Part shown: piece by piece, positions 13,351 to 28,768 of the stretch
Layout of the letters: every line of letters starts with the position of its first letter
Position numbering within the stretch: the stretch's first letter is position 1
Source of the DNA: Cinclus cinclus
Taxonomy: Eukaryota > Chordata > Aves > Passeriformes > Cinclidae
Direction of reading: 5' to 3'
DNA: 64,000 nt
Assembly (NCBI RefSeq): GCF_963662255.1
Contig: NC_085046.1
Span: 22,587,620 to 22,651,619 of the forward strand
Notes under the pieces: model-generated
Database searches by the model: none
Seen by the model: the letters and a program-made list of their open reading frames with translations, nothing else
What the model was told of the DNA's origin: nothing
Translations under genes and position numbers: made by a program

Positions 13351-14576
13351 TGCTTGATGTTGCCCCAATCTGCCTGTCATCCATAATATACTCAGACAAG
13401 TGCCTGCTGAAGGAGATTATCTGGGACATGAACCAGGGAATATGAAATGTGAAGGAACTTGAAAAGAAGTGAAACTTATGCCTGGGTTTGGGTGATGTTC
13501 TTGGTCTCTGTGGATGCAGCACGCATCTCATAGATTTTTATTCCTCATGGTTCCACATGCCAGCATTATGCCATGCTTAACAGTCCACTTCCAACCTAAA
13601 CACTTCTAGCAAAGCCATACCAGGACAGGATGCCAAGAGGAAAACACTCACCTATGAGAAAAACAGAATTCATTCCTTTTGAGAAATCTCTTCTGTAGAT
13701 GTGATGTCAGTGTGAGTCAAGCTAATGAGCCTTTGAGAGTAGCCAGAGTGACACAGAGCAGAGGCAGAAAGCCACTGGAGAGCTGTGAAGATGCAAGGTC
13801 AACGTGCAGTTCTGGGACTGGCAGTGGGGCAGGGGAGGGGACCACGCTGGAGTCAGCATACGTAGAGGAGAGAGAGGAGGGGTGATTGTGTGTTTCAAAC
13901 TCATGAAGAGAATTAGGTCTTTCAGAATGACCAAATGTTAGCCTAGAAAAATTAATACGCTAAAATAAAAAGTAGCATCATCTTGCCTTCTCTCAATCCC
14001 CAACATTTATCTCCTGCCTCTCTGGGTTCTTCATTAGGTCCTTTAGGTTTAATGGTCAGGACTCCACCCTGCTAATACTAAACCCAAATGTTAAAAAATC
14101 TTTTAGACAGAAGCAACATTCTACCACTTACTCAGTGGACTGTAATATAAAGAATCCCAATCTCTATCTATGAATTGGATATGAATAAATGAGAAATACA
14201 CATAATATCATTGATGATTAATGGAAATATTTTAGCTGTTTCAAGTGAATTGCAAAAAAATTTGACCATTCAACACACTTTGAAGGAGAACTGCAAAATC
14301 TGAACATCCCCTCCCAGAGTGTCTGGAAATGCTCATGGTAGGAAATGTCAGGGGAAAATGTCTTTCTATGGTTTTCAGTATTTCCTGATTTCCTTTAAAC
14401 CAGAACTACCCCAAAAATACCTGTGGTATTTTCATAATTCCACTTTTTCTCCCACAAATTCCAAAAAGTAACAAACAACATGTGAGAAAACATATATTTT
14501 AACCCTATTCCTAACCTCAAAAGATTTCATATTTGAAAAGCTCAACTTAAATGATACTTTCTGTTACATGTGTTGT

Positions 14577-14620
14577 TTTTGTCTCCTTATGTCTTGACTT
14601 TTGTCTCCTTATGTCCATGA
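14577..14620 (+). repeat. 22-bp tandem duplication
   Basis: TTTTGTCTCCTTATGTC occurs at 14577-14593 and again at 14599-14615, followed by similar bases (TTGAC and CATGAC). The period is 22 bp. It is a local slippage duplication without an obvious function. Confidence 0.85.
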
Positions 14621-17600
14621 CTTGTGTGACAATCCCAATGCACTTTACACCAACTGGACTTCCAGAATTTGTTTTTCGAACATTGTGTTTTCTCAATTCA
14701 TTCTCTAAAAGAAGGATGTTACATGGAACAAAGATACCTTTCTTATCTGGGTGTTGCCATACTTGATGATCATCTTCATGTCCCAATCCATGTCTCAAGC
14801 CTGAACAATGGCACAGCTCTGTGTGACGAGCAATATATACTAATTTTGAATATATCAGTGCTCAGTATAACACTGAGTGAAATCTGGCACAGCCCAAAAC
14901 CTGTGTAAGTGCCAAAAATTTATTGGGAGATTTATGAAATTAAATCGAGTTCCAGGTTCTGGACATTTATGACAAAAGAGCCTCATGTGGCATTATGATG
15001 TCATAGAGTGCCACCAAGACTGGGTGCAAATTGATTGAATGTGAAGCAAGTGGAGAACCTCTTCTGTAAGAAAGCATTGATGCCAGGAAAAAATACGAGA
15101 AAGGTGGTGTGGTATCTAGAGAAAACATAATAGGCATTGTGATCTATGGGTTTAGGTTATTCTGTGACAGTACAAAAAGTACAGCAGGGAATGATTGGAC
15201 ATTGACAGGAGAAATATTAATAATTTTATAAAAAATAGTGATCCCAGAATCACTGTCACTAAGAAAATCTTTGAACTACTAGACAGATAGACACTTCAGA
15301 AGATTTAAGAGGCAAGGAGCATTTATTTAAGAAAAGTAAGACAGACATATATAACATAATTAATAGTACCAGCAATGCCAAATGGTTTCTCTTACTTACT
15401 CCAATTCTTAATTTACCTTGGGCCATAGTACAAGAACATAAAAGTAATGAAGAAATGTTAGAAGTTAAAACAATGAACACAGATAAAAGTAAATAACTTT
15501 TACAAAAATACTTGTAAATTAGCATTTTCCCTTGAATAATTTCAAACCATTTTAATGAAGTTAGAATCCTCAGACTTTTAACAGAGGACTATACAAGAAG
15601 ATATTTACAAAGACCATACAGAAAGTTTGCATGGTAGTTGAGAGAAGAACCCATTTTCTTTTTTCTCATTGTCTCCAGAAAATTTAGAATTGAACTGTAG
15701 AGTTGTTACAAGACGTTGAAATAAGTGACACAGAACTTCTCTGTATCTATTAAGAACTTTGTATGAATACTAAATCAGAGGATAAGACTCTTCTCAAGGT
15801 ATATCTCCTTGTGCAAGCATGTACCTGATTTTAGACAAATGTATGCCATAGAAAAAGAGGTAGGAAATCCCCTAAGGAAAGAAATTCAAAGGAACCAATC
15901 TTATGGGATTAAGTACTTTACAATAGTAACCATAATTAAAAGCTTTTTAATTAATTTTAAAAAAAACCCCATGCAATAGGTGTTTCTGCAACTATTAATA
16001 AACGTGATAGGTGCAGACTACACCACTGTGGAAGAGTGAGACTGAAAATATCCATCATGAATACTCTGAGTAAAAGCTAAAAGAACTCAATTGCTTCCTT
16101 TTACCCAAATGCTAACAATAATAATAAGGGGGAAAAGAGATTGTTATCTTGTGCAAGCCTAAAAGCAATTGAGTGTGGAAATTATTTCAGCTTTGGTGGT
16201 ACACCATATGTTTCAACCCTAATTTAGAACCAGTACTGTTCTTACTGGTAAAGAAGCTACTAAGGAAGAAATTAAAGTGTGTAATTAATGTTACAACATT
16301 ACATTAACACATAAATAATTTTTCTGGCAGGTCATACAATTCACATGAATATTTTATTAAACTGCAATAAATAATTTTCTGAGTGACCCTGATCTTCCTG
16401 CATGCTTTGAAGTTTGCAAGCCAGCAGTATAGCCTATAAGTTTAAAGAAATTTAGAAAGAATTGCGAAGTTAAAAGGTACTTTTGATGTTTGTTCTTTCT
16501 CTTCTGTCACAAGGGCATTCAGTACAGAAGGAGTAGAAAACATTAATGCCTATGAAATTTCCATAGCAATCACGCTCATTTAACTCTTTCTAATCACTTA
16601 GTATAAAAGGCTGGAAAGTGCTCTTCATTTAGAAGGGGGGTGAAGATGGTGCAAGGAATTTCATATCTCGCTGCCCACAAATTCTTCTCTTATTTCCTTG
16701 CACACATTGCCAGGAGTTACTGCTTGCAGTGAGAGTAAGCATCTTCAGCTCTCCAAGTACTCAGCAGTTCCTCTAGGAACTCCAGAGCAGCTCTCTGGAG
16801 ATCAGATTCAGAGAATACCCCTTTGCCCCAGAAGCATCTCCAGTGTCTCTGGTCTCACAAAAAAGGCATCAGATTGCCAGATAACCTCCCCTCCTTTGTC
16901 CAAACAGCCTTATACTCACCACCCAGACAACTGCATCCACAAACATGCTGGATTGCAATGGGACGTGTCTTTAGGGTGTAATTGCGGCATGTAATGGTCA
17001 GACAATTTTTACTTTCTCTCTTTTAAAGAAAGTTGAATGTTGAAATCTAGCTGATAAATAGGCCCAGACTGTGAACATCTTCCCTTTGTCTCACTCACCA
17101 TTCCTCAAGTCTAATAGGAGCTGAGCCCATATTCTGGTGTGTAACTGAGGAGAAAGTGCAATTTCAGCAGTAAATGAGCACCACCACTGCTGAAGTTCAC
17201 ATGAATTTCCCTAAGGACAGAAACAACTGATAAATTTGTACCCATTCAGAACATTTCTGACCAGTAGGACCAGCAGGTGGAAATACACCATGGAGTAAAT
17301 GCCTTGGTGCAAATATTTCATCTTTAGGTGTGGCAATGCCAAAGCTTTGTAGCAAACCATACACTTGACTTTTTGGTGATTATTCTTGTAAGCATTCTAA
17401 GTTTTGGGCTAAAAAGGCAAATACAGCTAGTGAAAGAAAATATCTCACAGGGAGATTTCAGAGAAGAGCAAGTTAGAAAAAGGAATCAAAAATTGCTTCA
17501 GCAAAGGTTATAAACCCAGATCTACCCTGTCTCCTGAGCACAATTTTTCAAGCAGTACCACCCATCTTGTATACTTAAGTGCAATTTCCCATTAAAATTG

Positions 17601-18284
17601 AAGAATTAGAGATTAAAGAGGTCGTGGGTGATTCATCTCCACACTGAACTCTATCCAGTACTTAAAGACAGCAAGGAACACACCCACAGGCGCTTGGAAT
17701 AATCCCTACATGTATGTCATGTGAAATATCATGAGATTTTTAAAAGCACATTTAAATCAATTAATCATAATAATAATTTCATAAAGGAGATTTCTCAGAA
17801 GTATTGATTTAAATTCCTGTTAAACTGCTAAATAAAATTACCTGGCCACCAAAGATGAGGTTTTAAGTCTCCCAGTTGGTGCAACAGTCTCTGTTTGCCA
17901 GCTGTATTGTAATAACCGAAAAGTTAACATCTCTGACTTTATAATTATTTGAATTTTAATGAACAAAATGAATTAAATCTTACAGCTTAGCTGCTTACAC
18001 TGTGAACTAGCTTGAGTTCCGGAAAGATAAGAAATATATTGTGCTTATTCAACAGCTTTTCTGCATGAAGACAGAGGGAGGAAAAGGAGCCAGGTTTCTG
18101 TGGAATTTAAACTCATTATTAAAAAAAACTTGATAAGGGTAATTATGAATATGAGTTTAGAATTAATTTTTGAATTTGAGATGAGCTCCAAAATGAGAAC
18201 ATGGTTCTTTTATTATGTCTAGGGACAGTGTGCTTTTTTAAAGGGGGGGAGGTGTGTAGGGGGGTGTCTTTCTGGATGTCACAA

Positions 18285-18322
<38 letters not shown>

Positions 18323-18326
18323 GTAT
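18285..18326. repeat. (TA)n microsatellite
   Basis: An alternating AT tract interrupted once by a G (ATATGTATAT). It is preceded at 18241-18273 by a G-rich stretch with runs of seven and six G's. Confidence 0.95.
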
Positions 18327-18756
18327 GCATCAGAATATTATTTCCTTGTAGTTGAAGCAGTCTAAAAATACAGCTGAAACAGTATCAAAGAACACATATT
18401 TTCTGCCAGTTTTAATTCTTTTTTCCTTTTTGCTGAAGCTTTTATCACCCTCACTGGTATCTACATTTCACAGAAAAAAATATTGAACATCTTTTATGTT
18501 TTCCATTTCCCTCAGAATGAAAGGGATGTTAGTACATTGGTGCAATTTGCCAATAACACAAGCAAGCTAAATGGGAGATAAGTAGATGGTGAAGCTGGCT
18601 CATTTCCAGCTAGTAAATTCATTACCAGCATGGCAGATCTTGCAGCCAAATGTATCAGATCTTCTATGCACAACAAAATAGAGAAGACCATGAATATTAA
18701 TATGAATCCATTTTCCTTTTTGAATTCTGCATTCTGCAGATGAAACAGAGGTATAT

Positions 18757-18797
18757 CACATACATACATACATACATACATACATACATACATACAT
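18757..18797. repeat. (CATA)n microsatellite
   Basis: About ten uninterrupted copies of the tetranucleotide ACAT/CATA. On the minus strand this reads as repeated Met-Tyr-Val-Cys codons inside a 112-codon frame, which is therefore a repeat artefact rather than a gene. Confidence 0.95.
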
Positions 18798-19243
18798 GCA
18801 GACACGTGCAAAGACTGACTCTCTTCAGCTACATGGATACTGTTCAGCATGGAAATTTGCAGCTCTAAGTGGGGGATTAGCAGCTACTTAGGGATTTAAC
18901 CTCATTTCTATGCAAAAATTCCAATCAGAGCTTAAATAAGGAGATATTGATGAGTTAGATGTATTTGCAGGTGTTTCTATTCAGTACTGCTCTTCTCTTC
19001 CTGCCTTGTGATTTTCTATGTTAAAAACCAGGAGCAATGTTTTAAACAATAGGAAATGTAGACCTCTACAATCATGAGTCTAAACTGTGCACATTGCAAT
19101 TCCCCGAGTGAGGATTAGTATATTTTTATATTGGTGGGGTTTTTTCCTATCATGTATATTTTTTCCTTGTGAGATTTTTAGCGTGCTAAACACTGAAAAA
19201 TGCCTTCATTCCCCAGAATTATAAAATAGTCTTGGAAGAGTAA

Positions 19244-19486
19244 AAGAGCCTCTCTGTCGCATACCTTTAAGTTTGAATATTTTGATTTCCTGTGTAATTT
19301 CAATTTCGCTGTGAATCAGAACTATCTACAGTAAACAGAAAGTGGAACTGGAGCTTGCTGATATTATGGTCTGCCTGGAACAGGAGCTGTTATTGCAAAT
19401 CTGAAGAATTTTATACCTCTCTGATAGCTTGTATACCATCTGAATCTTATTAGACTGCTTGTGCCTGACCTGGAGCCTGGAGCTGT
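19244..19486 (+). repeat. Copy A of an unidentified paired element
   Basis: This segment is homologous to 23365-23593 in the same orientation. The best part, 19284-19342 against 23402-23460, aligns without gaps over 59 bases with 8 mismatches by my count (about 86 percent). Flanking similarity continues with gaps on both sides: AAAGAGC...CTCTC upstream, GCC(T/A)GGAAC and TCTGAAGA in the middle, and GAATCTTATTAGACTGCTTG against GAATCTTGTTAAATTGCTTG downstream. The family is not one I can name. It could be an old dispersed repeat conserved among amniotes, or a local duplication of a regulatory element. Confidence 0.8.
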
Positions 19487-20488
19487 ACCGAGGAACTTTA
19501 ATGCTAATAACAAAATAGACCTTAATGAACCAGCTTCAAAGAGAAATCATAACAAATTTGAATGACTTCTTGGAAAGTATTTTACTATCAGCAGTGATTA
19601 ACAAAATAAATAATGTGCCAGGAAACCAACTGTGGACTGCTGCATTTGTTTGTTTCTGCCTCTGTTTTGACTGCCTGACTGGCCTTTGAGCTTCTTTATC
19701 CCAAAATGTGTGCCTCAGCCTGATGCCAAGAGTAACATTCTTGTTCCGTTCACAGTATGAAATACAGTAGGAGATCGGCATTAGAGGTACCTGGGAGAAC
19801 TGACATTGCTTATACAAATTCAAATTATCAAAAATGCAGTAAATCAATGTACAACAGAAAACAGAGCTGTGAAACACAGGTTACACAGCAGAATCATAGA
19901 CATTGCTCCTTTCTCTTCTGTAGCAAAAGGTCAGCCACTCATTAGCTGAGGTGGCACTAAAATTGTAATTTGCAGTCTGATGTAATTTGCAGTATTCTGA
20001 TCTGCCCCAAAAGACACAGAATTGTATGAACACAAAAGAAAATAATCAGGAGATTTCCTAACCTGTACCTCTTTATCAAAACCGTATCCGCCATCCTTAC
20101 ACTATTATAGATAGAATGGTTGTCTAGTATTTGGAAGACTGAATGTAAGAAAGAATGTATTTGTAAAGCTAAAGAAGACCAATCAAACAGCTTCTGACAG
20201 ATCATTAAATAATCAACTTGTTTTAATTTAAAATCTTGACATAGTTTTGCCTCCTTTCATTCATTAAATTTTTGATATTTATTCCCTGGAGGTTTCCATA
20301 ATTTATACTCCAGGTGTACTTAAAGAGGACAGGTCACAATTTTACTGAGACATTTTTAATGATGATAGAGAATACAGATGTTCTGATTTTTTAAGCTGCT
20401 TGGAGTTCTAGACATTGAAATCAATAAAACCATAAACTGGGTTGTATGAGCTTTCAGTGAGATCAAGAGAAATGGTCACTGAAGTACC
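19487..20488. other. Noncoding DNA, no gene seen
   Basis: Unique AT-rich sequence. It contains a small direct repeat, TGTAATTTGCAGT at 19964-19976 and 19981-19993 (17-bp period). No frame has a recognisable domain. Confidence 0.5.
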
Positions 20489-20632
20489 CTGACAGTAGCT
20501 CAGTTGGTTAGAGCCTTCTGATAAAATCACCAAGGCTGTGTGTTCAATCCCTATATGGGTCATTCACTTAAGAGTTGGACTCTATGATCCCTGTAGGTCC
20601 CTTCCAAGTCAGAATATTCTGTAATTCTGTGA
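20489..20632 (+). mobile_element. tRNA-Ile-derived SINE with CR1 tail (TguSINE1-like)
   Basis: The first 74 bases (20489-20562) align with tRNA-Ile. The RNA polymerase III box A is TAGCTCAGTTGG at 20496-20507, and box B is GTGTTCAATCC at 20540-20550, the CpG of the usual GGTTCGAATCC being lost. A GATAA segment sits at the anticodon-loop position. The remaining 70 bases hold GAGTTGGACTCTATGATCC and end in ATTCTGTAATTCTGTG, the octamer-like 3' tail used by CR1 LINEs, so the element would have been mobilised by CR1 enzymes. I recall this structure as TguSINE1, which is confined to passerine birds, making it the best clue to the host. It has diverged moderately and is unlikely to be active. No clear target-site duplication was found. 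Confidence 0.88.
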
Positions 20633-20650
20633 AGTTGTCAGAAGATGTTT

Positions 20651-20652
20651 TT

Positions 20653-20690
<38 letters not shown>
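20651..20690. repeat. (GT)n microsatellite
   Basis: About 14 uninterrupted GT units (20661-20689) with a short imperfect lead-in. It begins less than 20 bases after the SINE's 3' tail. Long valine-cysteine runs in overlapping frames come from this tract. Confidence 0.95.
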
Positions 20691-23364
<2,674 letters not shown>

Positions 23365-23593
23365 AAAGAGCACCTCTCCCTGTTATACAGCTTTACATTT
23401 GGATTTCCTGTGTAATTACAATTTAGCTGAGAATCAAAACCATCATCAGAAAACAGAAAGGGATTTCTGATCTGTTATGTTGTGCCAGGAACGAGAGAGT
23501 TCTTCTCACGAGTCTGAAGAGTGCTGTGCTCCTGCAACTTCACAGATGAATCTTGTTAAATTGCTTGCAACCACGTGGAGAACCGAAGCTGAT
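23365..23593 (+). repeat. Copy B of an unidentified paired element
   Basis: Homologous to 19244-19486 in direct orientation (see that entry). Its best-matching core is 23402-23460. A 102-codon plus frame and a 63-codon minus frame overlap it, with no recognisable domain and no match in copy A's frames, so there is no sign that the element codes for protein. Confidence 0.8.
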
Positions 23594-26500
23594 TTTTGTG
23601 CAAAGCCTCCAATAGTATCCCTAAGACAGTCTTTTGAGAGCAAGCGGAGCACCTCTCTTGTGGGACCCAGTGGTGGAGCTGTCACTAAGGCCCTCAAAAT
23701 GCCCTCTTTACATTCTGCAGTAACTAAACAGCTCGTTCACCTTAGCTACAGCTCAGCAGGGAAGCACTTAGCTCAGGAGCCTTAATTTTCTACTGTTAGC
23801 AAAAAAGCATCCAGTGAAGTTTGACACAGTCATTTAGTGTTTTAGCACACTGTAGGTGAGACTCCCTGCTCCCATTTCAGAGCTCCATTGTTTATCAAAC
23901 CAGGAGAGGAAATAGCTCCCCCCCGCTTGCTTTCCTACTTCCCACCTTAGCTGGGAGCAACTTACCTTTCTGCTCCTACTGCTCCACAGACATGGTTGAA
24001 ACATCCCTTAGAGCCTAGAGCTCAGATCTGATTCATTCCTGTAACAATCCCCCCCAGGGGAGCAAGATATCTGCTATCTCTCACCTTTGCAGAAGCAGCA
24101 AGGTGATCTCCCATTCCTACTGACCCCAACAATCTGTGTGAGAAAGCTGGAAAAATACATATGCTTATTACTTTCTTTTTCTGCAATGCATGCTGCTTTC
24201 CAGTTTCCTCTTTTCCTACAGAAGTACAAGTCAGCTAGAACTTCCCACACTTCCCAGTGCCAGGGGACTGATGCCAATTCACCAATTCCTAGTAAATAAT
24301 TTCCTCCTGAGAGTTTGCCAGACATGTTTCCCTCTAAAAACCTCCAGCCACCCAGATATACCCAAATTATACATGGGGAGATCTTGATGGGCTCAGAAGA
24401 AAGAGATAAAGATGAAAGGTTCCCTGTTCTGCAGGTATCTGGTCCTTTCGTGAAAAGATGTGTCTGCAGGGAATCCAGGGGCAGACTGTACATCCAAAAC
24501 ATGCCATCACCTTTTTCCCATTCTCTTTTGGGCAAATCACTCCATATCTCTGCCTTAAGAAGATTATTACTTTTTCTTAGCCCAGCTTCATACTAGTGTT
24601 GCATTACAGCTCTGATGCTGCAGTACTGGAGCAGTCTTTCAGTGAAGCTCCACCACATTAAAAACAAACAAGCGTGAAAATATTTATCAGGGAATCTTTT
24701 ATACAGAAATAATGAAAATACTTACTAAACAACATATTAAGCTTCATATTTAGTCCTTTTTCTCTGTTCTTCTGGAATGTATCTAGAGTTTATATGAAAT
24801 CCAGATGAATCTGTTTTTCTTCTTGCTTCAGGTTGGGTGGATGTTGATGGAAAGCTAACCTGGGTACGTCTGCACAAAGGCTTGCCAACAAATCATGATG
24901 AACACAACAAAATGATTTTTTTTTCTTCTGAATCCATCTGGCCTCAATGAAGTACCATGAAGGAAATGAATAATAAAGAAATTCCTTTTTTATTTTTAGT
25001 TGTTTCTGAATTAATCTGAGTACATTATAACACCTGAAAATCTATTAGTAGCATAACATGCATTCTCATAGCAACATTCCTTTGTTGTATATTACCCAGC
25101 TGAAAATTAATTACAAGAGTCCAATGTGGAGTAACAAAAGCAACTATTTCAACATCTTCACAGATGTTATAACACACAAGGTGTACTTAGCACCACAGCA
25201 GAATGCCACCATGTAAATGTTTTTCCCTTAAAAATGTATATTGAGCCATTCCTGTCTTTGGGGCATATCAAGGATGTCTTATTTCCCCCAGTTTGGTTAG
25301 AATCAGAAATTATACTTTATGGCATCCAAGTAAGAAGGTGCAGAGACTCAGGATGCCAGCGCAGAATTTCTGCAAGGTGTGTTTGAGGGGTCCCTCTCAC
25401 TTTTCAAGAGTGATGGTTGTATCCCACATATACAGGTGGAATCTGTTCTGAATTAATTGACTGACACTTTGGTGAGAGTCACAATATATGTGAAATATGA
25501 TTTAGGCAAACCTAAATGGTTTAGCTGTCTAATTATCACTGAATTATTAGCATAGCTTAAGAAGTTGTACAAAGCACATGTGTGAAAGACTATACACTTG
25601 GAAGCACGTCCTAGATCTTTGCAATACAGGCAAAAGTATTGTATAGAGCAGTACAGTTTGTAAGTGTTCTCTGGTTCTGCAAACCGTTTCACCTCTAGAT
25701 CTGGGTGAACCTGTGATGATGAAAAAATAGGAACACTTTTTCTTTTTGGTATGAAGAAAAAAGCAGTGTCCTTCAACCGGGATTAAAATCGAAAATTTAG
25801 CCTTGAAATTAAATACAAACTTGGGAATGAGTGTGGCTTTGGCCCAGGGCTTCTTTTCAGATACAGCTCACAGCAGTCAGACAGCAGAAGTCTGTAAAGA
25901 AATGGAATGTCCAAAAATTAATTTTCCCTACCAATTATTCACCTGAAATCCTGACAACTGTGTTTTATTAAATTGTGTTTCTTAGTGTGGTGTTATTTAA
26001 AAAGAATTGCAAGGGTTCAGAACAGTTTTTATTATATCTATTTGTACATGTGCCCATGTTTCAAAAAATAAATATTTCTTGGAAAAAAAGGTATGTCATT
26101 ATAGGTGTCCCACAAATGACATCCACCATAATTGCTACATATCAAGTGGCACCTCTGCTTTTTCTGCATTATATAATAATCCTCACTCCCAACACCTCTT
26201 ACTGGAAAGGAAATACCACATTTTGCAAATGTTGCCTAGTAGTTCTTGTTAACTGATGAAACTATGGTTGTTAATTTTAGGGCTGCATATTAAATCATAA
26301 TGAGGCTTGTGAAAGGTACTAGGTGCCTCTTAAAACATGCAAATTTTGTAGATGATGGATTGCCTCTGATAAACTGGCTTTTAAACTGCTCTGAAAGTGA
26401 AGCAACTTTCAAACGCTTTTATGTGCAGAAATTTTTATACTTTTTATTTTATGTTTCTTTTTTTGGTTATTTGAAGAAATCTGTAGGGGATGGAGCCATA

Positions 26501-28456
26501 AAAAACGCTTTAAAGAATGTGGGAATCCAAACAGAATCTAGAGGGAGAGCTGACACCATGTGCTTAGCTCAGCCTGTGGTGCCTTTGCACGGCAAAAGTC
26601 TCTCAGTAGAAAAATTCTGCAGAAATGCCATGACACAGAAGAGTTAAAGGTGATGTTCCAGCTTTCTTCTTCAACTGACTTCTGTCATCATCAAAATCAA
26701 AAGGAAAAAAAATCTGTTTGGTTAATTTGCCTGTCCTCCCTTTGCAATACTATCACTCAGCTCTTTTTTTTCCCTTTACACTTGGACTAGGTGATTCAGA
26801 GAATCCCAGTTTATAATCTCATAAATTTGTGTTTCACAGGTGCTGGAAACATTTGTGTCTGGTGTTTGTATAAACTCGCCATCCTCAGGCTTTATTCCAC
26901 CTTGCTGACACATTCCTAACCTTAAATTGACACACTTAACATGGATGCTGTCTCAAGGGCACAGCAGTGTCTATGTCACTTTCTATATATCAGGTTTTCA
27001 ATCCCATCTCTTGGCAAATGCTTAAGAGGAACATAAATGCTACTGGGTCAGACCTAGACCTGCTCAACCCAAACTCACAATTTTGATTCTGCCAGGACTA
27101 AGACTTCAAATAAAGATTCAAAAGTGGGAGACTTACAAAGCAGCTTGCATCTCATTTAAAGTCCCTAGAAAACAGCTGGTCAAAATCTTTGAATACGGGA
27201 CATCAGACTTCCCTGGCTCAACTGAGCTCAATGTTTGATGAACACATTTAAATGTGATATCCAAAAGATTCATAGTTTGTATCCTCTACACTTATTTATC
27301 TTCTTATTCCTGTAAATATTTTCCTTTTTAGTGTTTTCCAGCTACAGCCAGTAATGCATTTCCATAGGTCATTTACTTGTTAAGGCAACATATTTTCTTT
27401 AAAGCTTTTGTTTCTTATATTTGTCCTTTGTTCAGTATCTCTGCTCTTGTACTTTTAGTACTCAATAGAAATGCTGCTTGCCAATTGTTTTAGAGTATCC
27501 TTTTATGTAATTACTCTATTTGCTACAGTTAGTTGAATTGGTATTTACTAAATAATTTTCTTCTTTTTTCATTAGTCATTGTTGAAGGACTGCTATTATT
27601 TGCTTCTGTGGGGCCTTCTGTCTTTCTAATAACCCTTTTTCCCTACATATAAAACCCTTCAATCTTCAATCTACTTGTGTCTCTTTTGATTTTTGTTTTC
27701 TAATCAGAAATTAATATGGTTTACCTCAGGAAGGCCTTTTTCAAAATACAGAAACTTTTAGTGATGTCTTAGCACAGGCACCAAGCGTTCTTTTGAGATA
27801 TGAGGCTACAATAAATTAGAGCCCAACCTTATGCACAAAATATTTTAAAAAATCTTTTCAGTCTGTACAATATTACTGTTGCCTTTATGGAATTGTTGGC
27901 CATGATACTGCCAATTTAGTTGTGTTGCGAGTTTTCCAGTCTTCATATAATCCTGCCAAATTAAGCAATTTGTGCCATATGAAAATTGTCTCAGGTTTCC
28001 ATTCTCCTCCCCAAATGACTATCAAAGGTTTTTTATCAACACAATCTCATTAGAGGCAAAATGCTCAAATCCATAACTGTTCAAACTTTTGAAAATGTAC
28101 CATATTTTCCCATCTTTCTCATGCTATCTGCCTTCTAAGAACACAACTATTCTTCTCATGTTATGATTAATTTTGTTTTCCTTGCAAGTTATTAGTGATC
28201 TCATCAAAAGGCTGCAAAAGTCTGCATAGAAGTTTTCTTTAATCCTCAGGGTGCCATAGAACATCATTGCACACAGAAAACACAACTGACCTTGCCACGC
28301 TTATGCTGAAAATGTATATACTTACTTATTGTCAGTGATTTATAACTGTGTCCTTCTATTTATTTTGTCATTATATAAGCCTCTTGAAATAAATTTGGTG
28401 ATTTCACAAACCAGTTTATGGTTGGTGAAACCAACAGAAATGAAAACTCCTGCATG
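23594..28456. other. Noncoding DNA, no gene seen
   Basis: About 4.9 kb of AT-rich sequence. The longest frame outside the simple repeats is 153 codons on the minus strand (24074-24535); plus-strand frames overlap it, and it has no recognisable domain or composition that would argue for a gene. A segment at 27036-27060 (CTACTGGGTCAGACC) resembles the start of old CR1 3' ends but is too short to call. Confidence 0.5.
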
Positions 28457-28539
28457 CACCTGGGGAAGGACAATCCCATGTGCCAGTACAGACTGTGGCT
28501 CTGGAGAACTGCTTTGCAGAAAAGGACTTAGGTGTCCTG
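28457..28539 (+). mobile_element. Decayed CR1 LINE ORF2 fragment
   Basis: Translation from 28457 gives HLGKDNPMCQYRL, and after a frameshift 28516-28539 gives AEKDLGVL. These are consecutive landmarks of the CR1 reverse-transcriptase C-terminal region, where HLG.NNP...YRLG is followed about 15 residues later by EKDLGVLVD. The link between them contains the frame change, so this is a dead fragment. Similarity fades on both sides: a T/G-rich tract follows, and unique sequence precedes it. The subfamily cannot be told from so short a piece. Confidence 0.7.
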
Positions 28540-28660
28540 TTTAATCGCAATGAAGTTTTCATTTCAGTGCCATAGCAGCTACAAAAGTTCATTTTCTGCT
28601 CATTCCGATTCACAAAATCAACATCTCAATGTGTCTAAGAAGATGATGGTTCTCACGTTT

Positions 28661-28768
28661 GGGGGGGGTTTTGTGTGTTTCTTTTTTGTTTGTTTTGGTT
28701 TGGTTTGGTTCTGGTTTTTTATGGTTTTTTTTGTTTGTTTGTTTTTTGGTTTTTGGTTTTTTTTTTTG
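28661..28768. repeat. T/G-rich low-complexity tract
   Basis: Runs of T interrupted by G or GG (TTTGTTTG, GGTTTGGTTTGG) with a G-run at 28662-28669. Phe/Leu/Trp-rich frames on the plus strand and Lys/Asn/Thr-rich frames on the minus strand are by-products of this composition. Confidence 0.85.

Larger units (their letters stand above)
12431..18284. other. Noncoding DNA, no gene seen
   Basis: AT-rich sequence with only short chance frames. Two small tandem duplications inside it are listed separately. A stretch near 16640-16980 is richer in C and T and keeps a 98-codon frame open, without any recognisable domain. Confidence 0.55.

Noticed and set aside
18512..18850. 112-codon minus frame with MYVC repeats
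   Set aside because: The repeats are translation of the (CATA)n microsatellite.
20489..20562. Functional tRNA-Ile gene
   Set aside because: The acceptor stem does not pair, box B has lost its CpG, and the sequence runs straight into a CR1-type tail; it is the head of a SINE.
24074..24535. 153-codon minus-strand frame as a gene
   Set aside because: No recognisable domain, overlapping plus-strand frames in the same interval, and no splice or promoter context; compatible with chance in a GC-richer patch.
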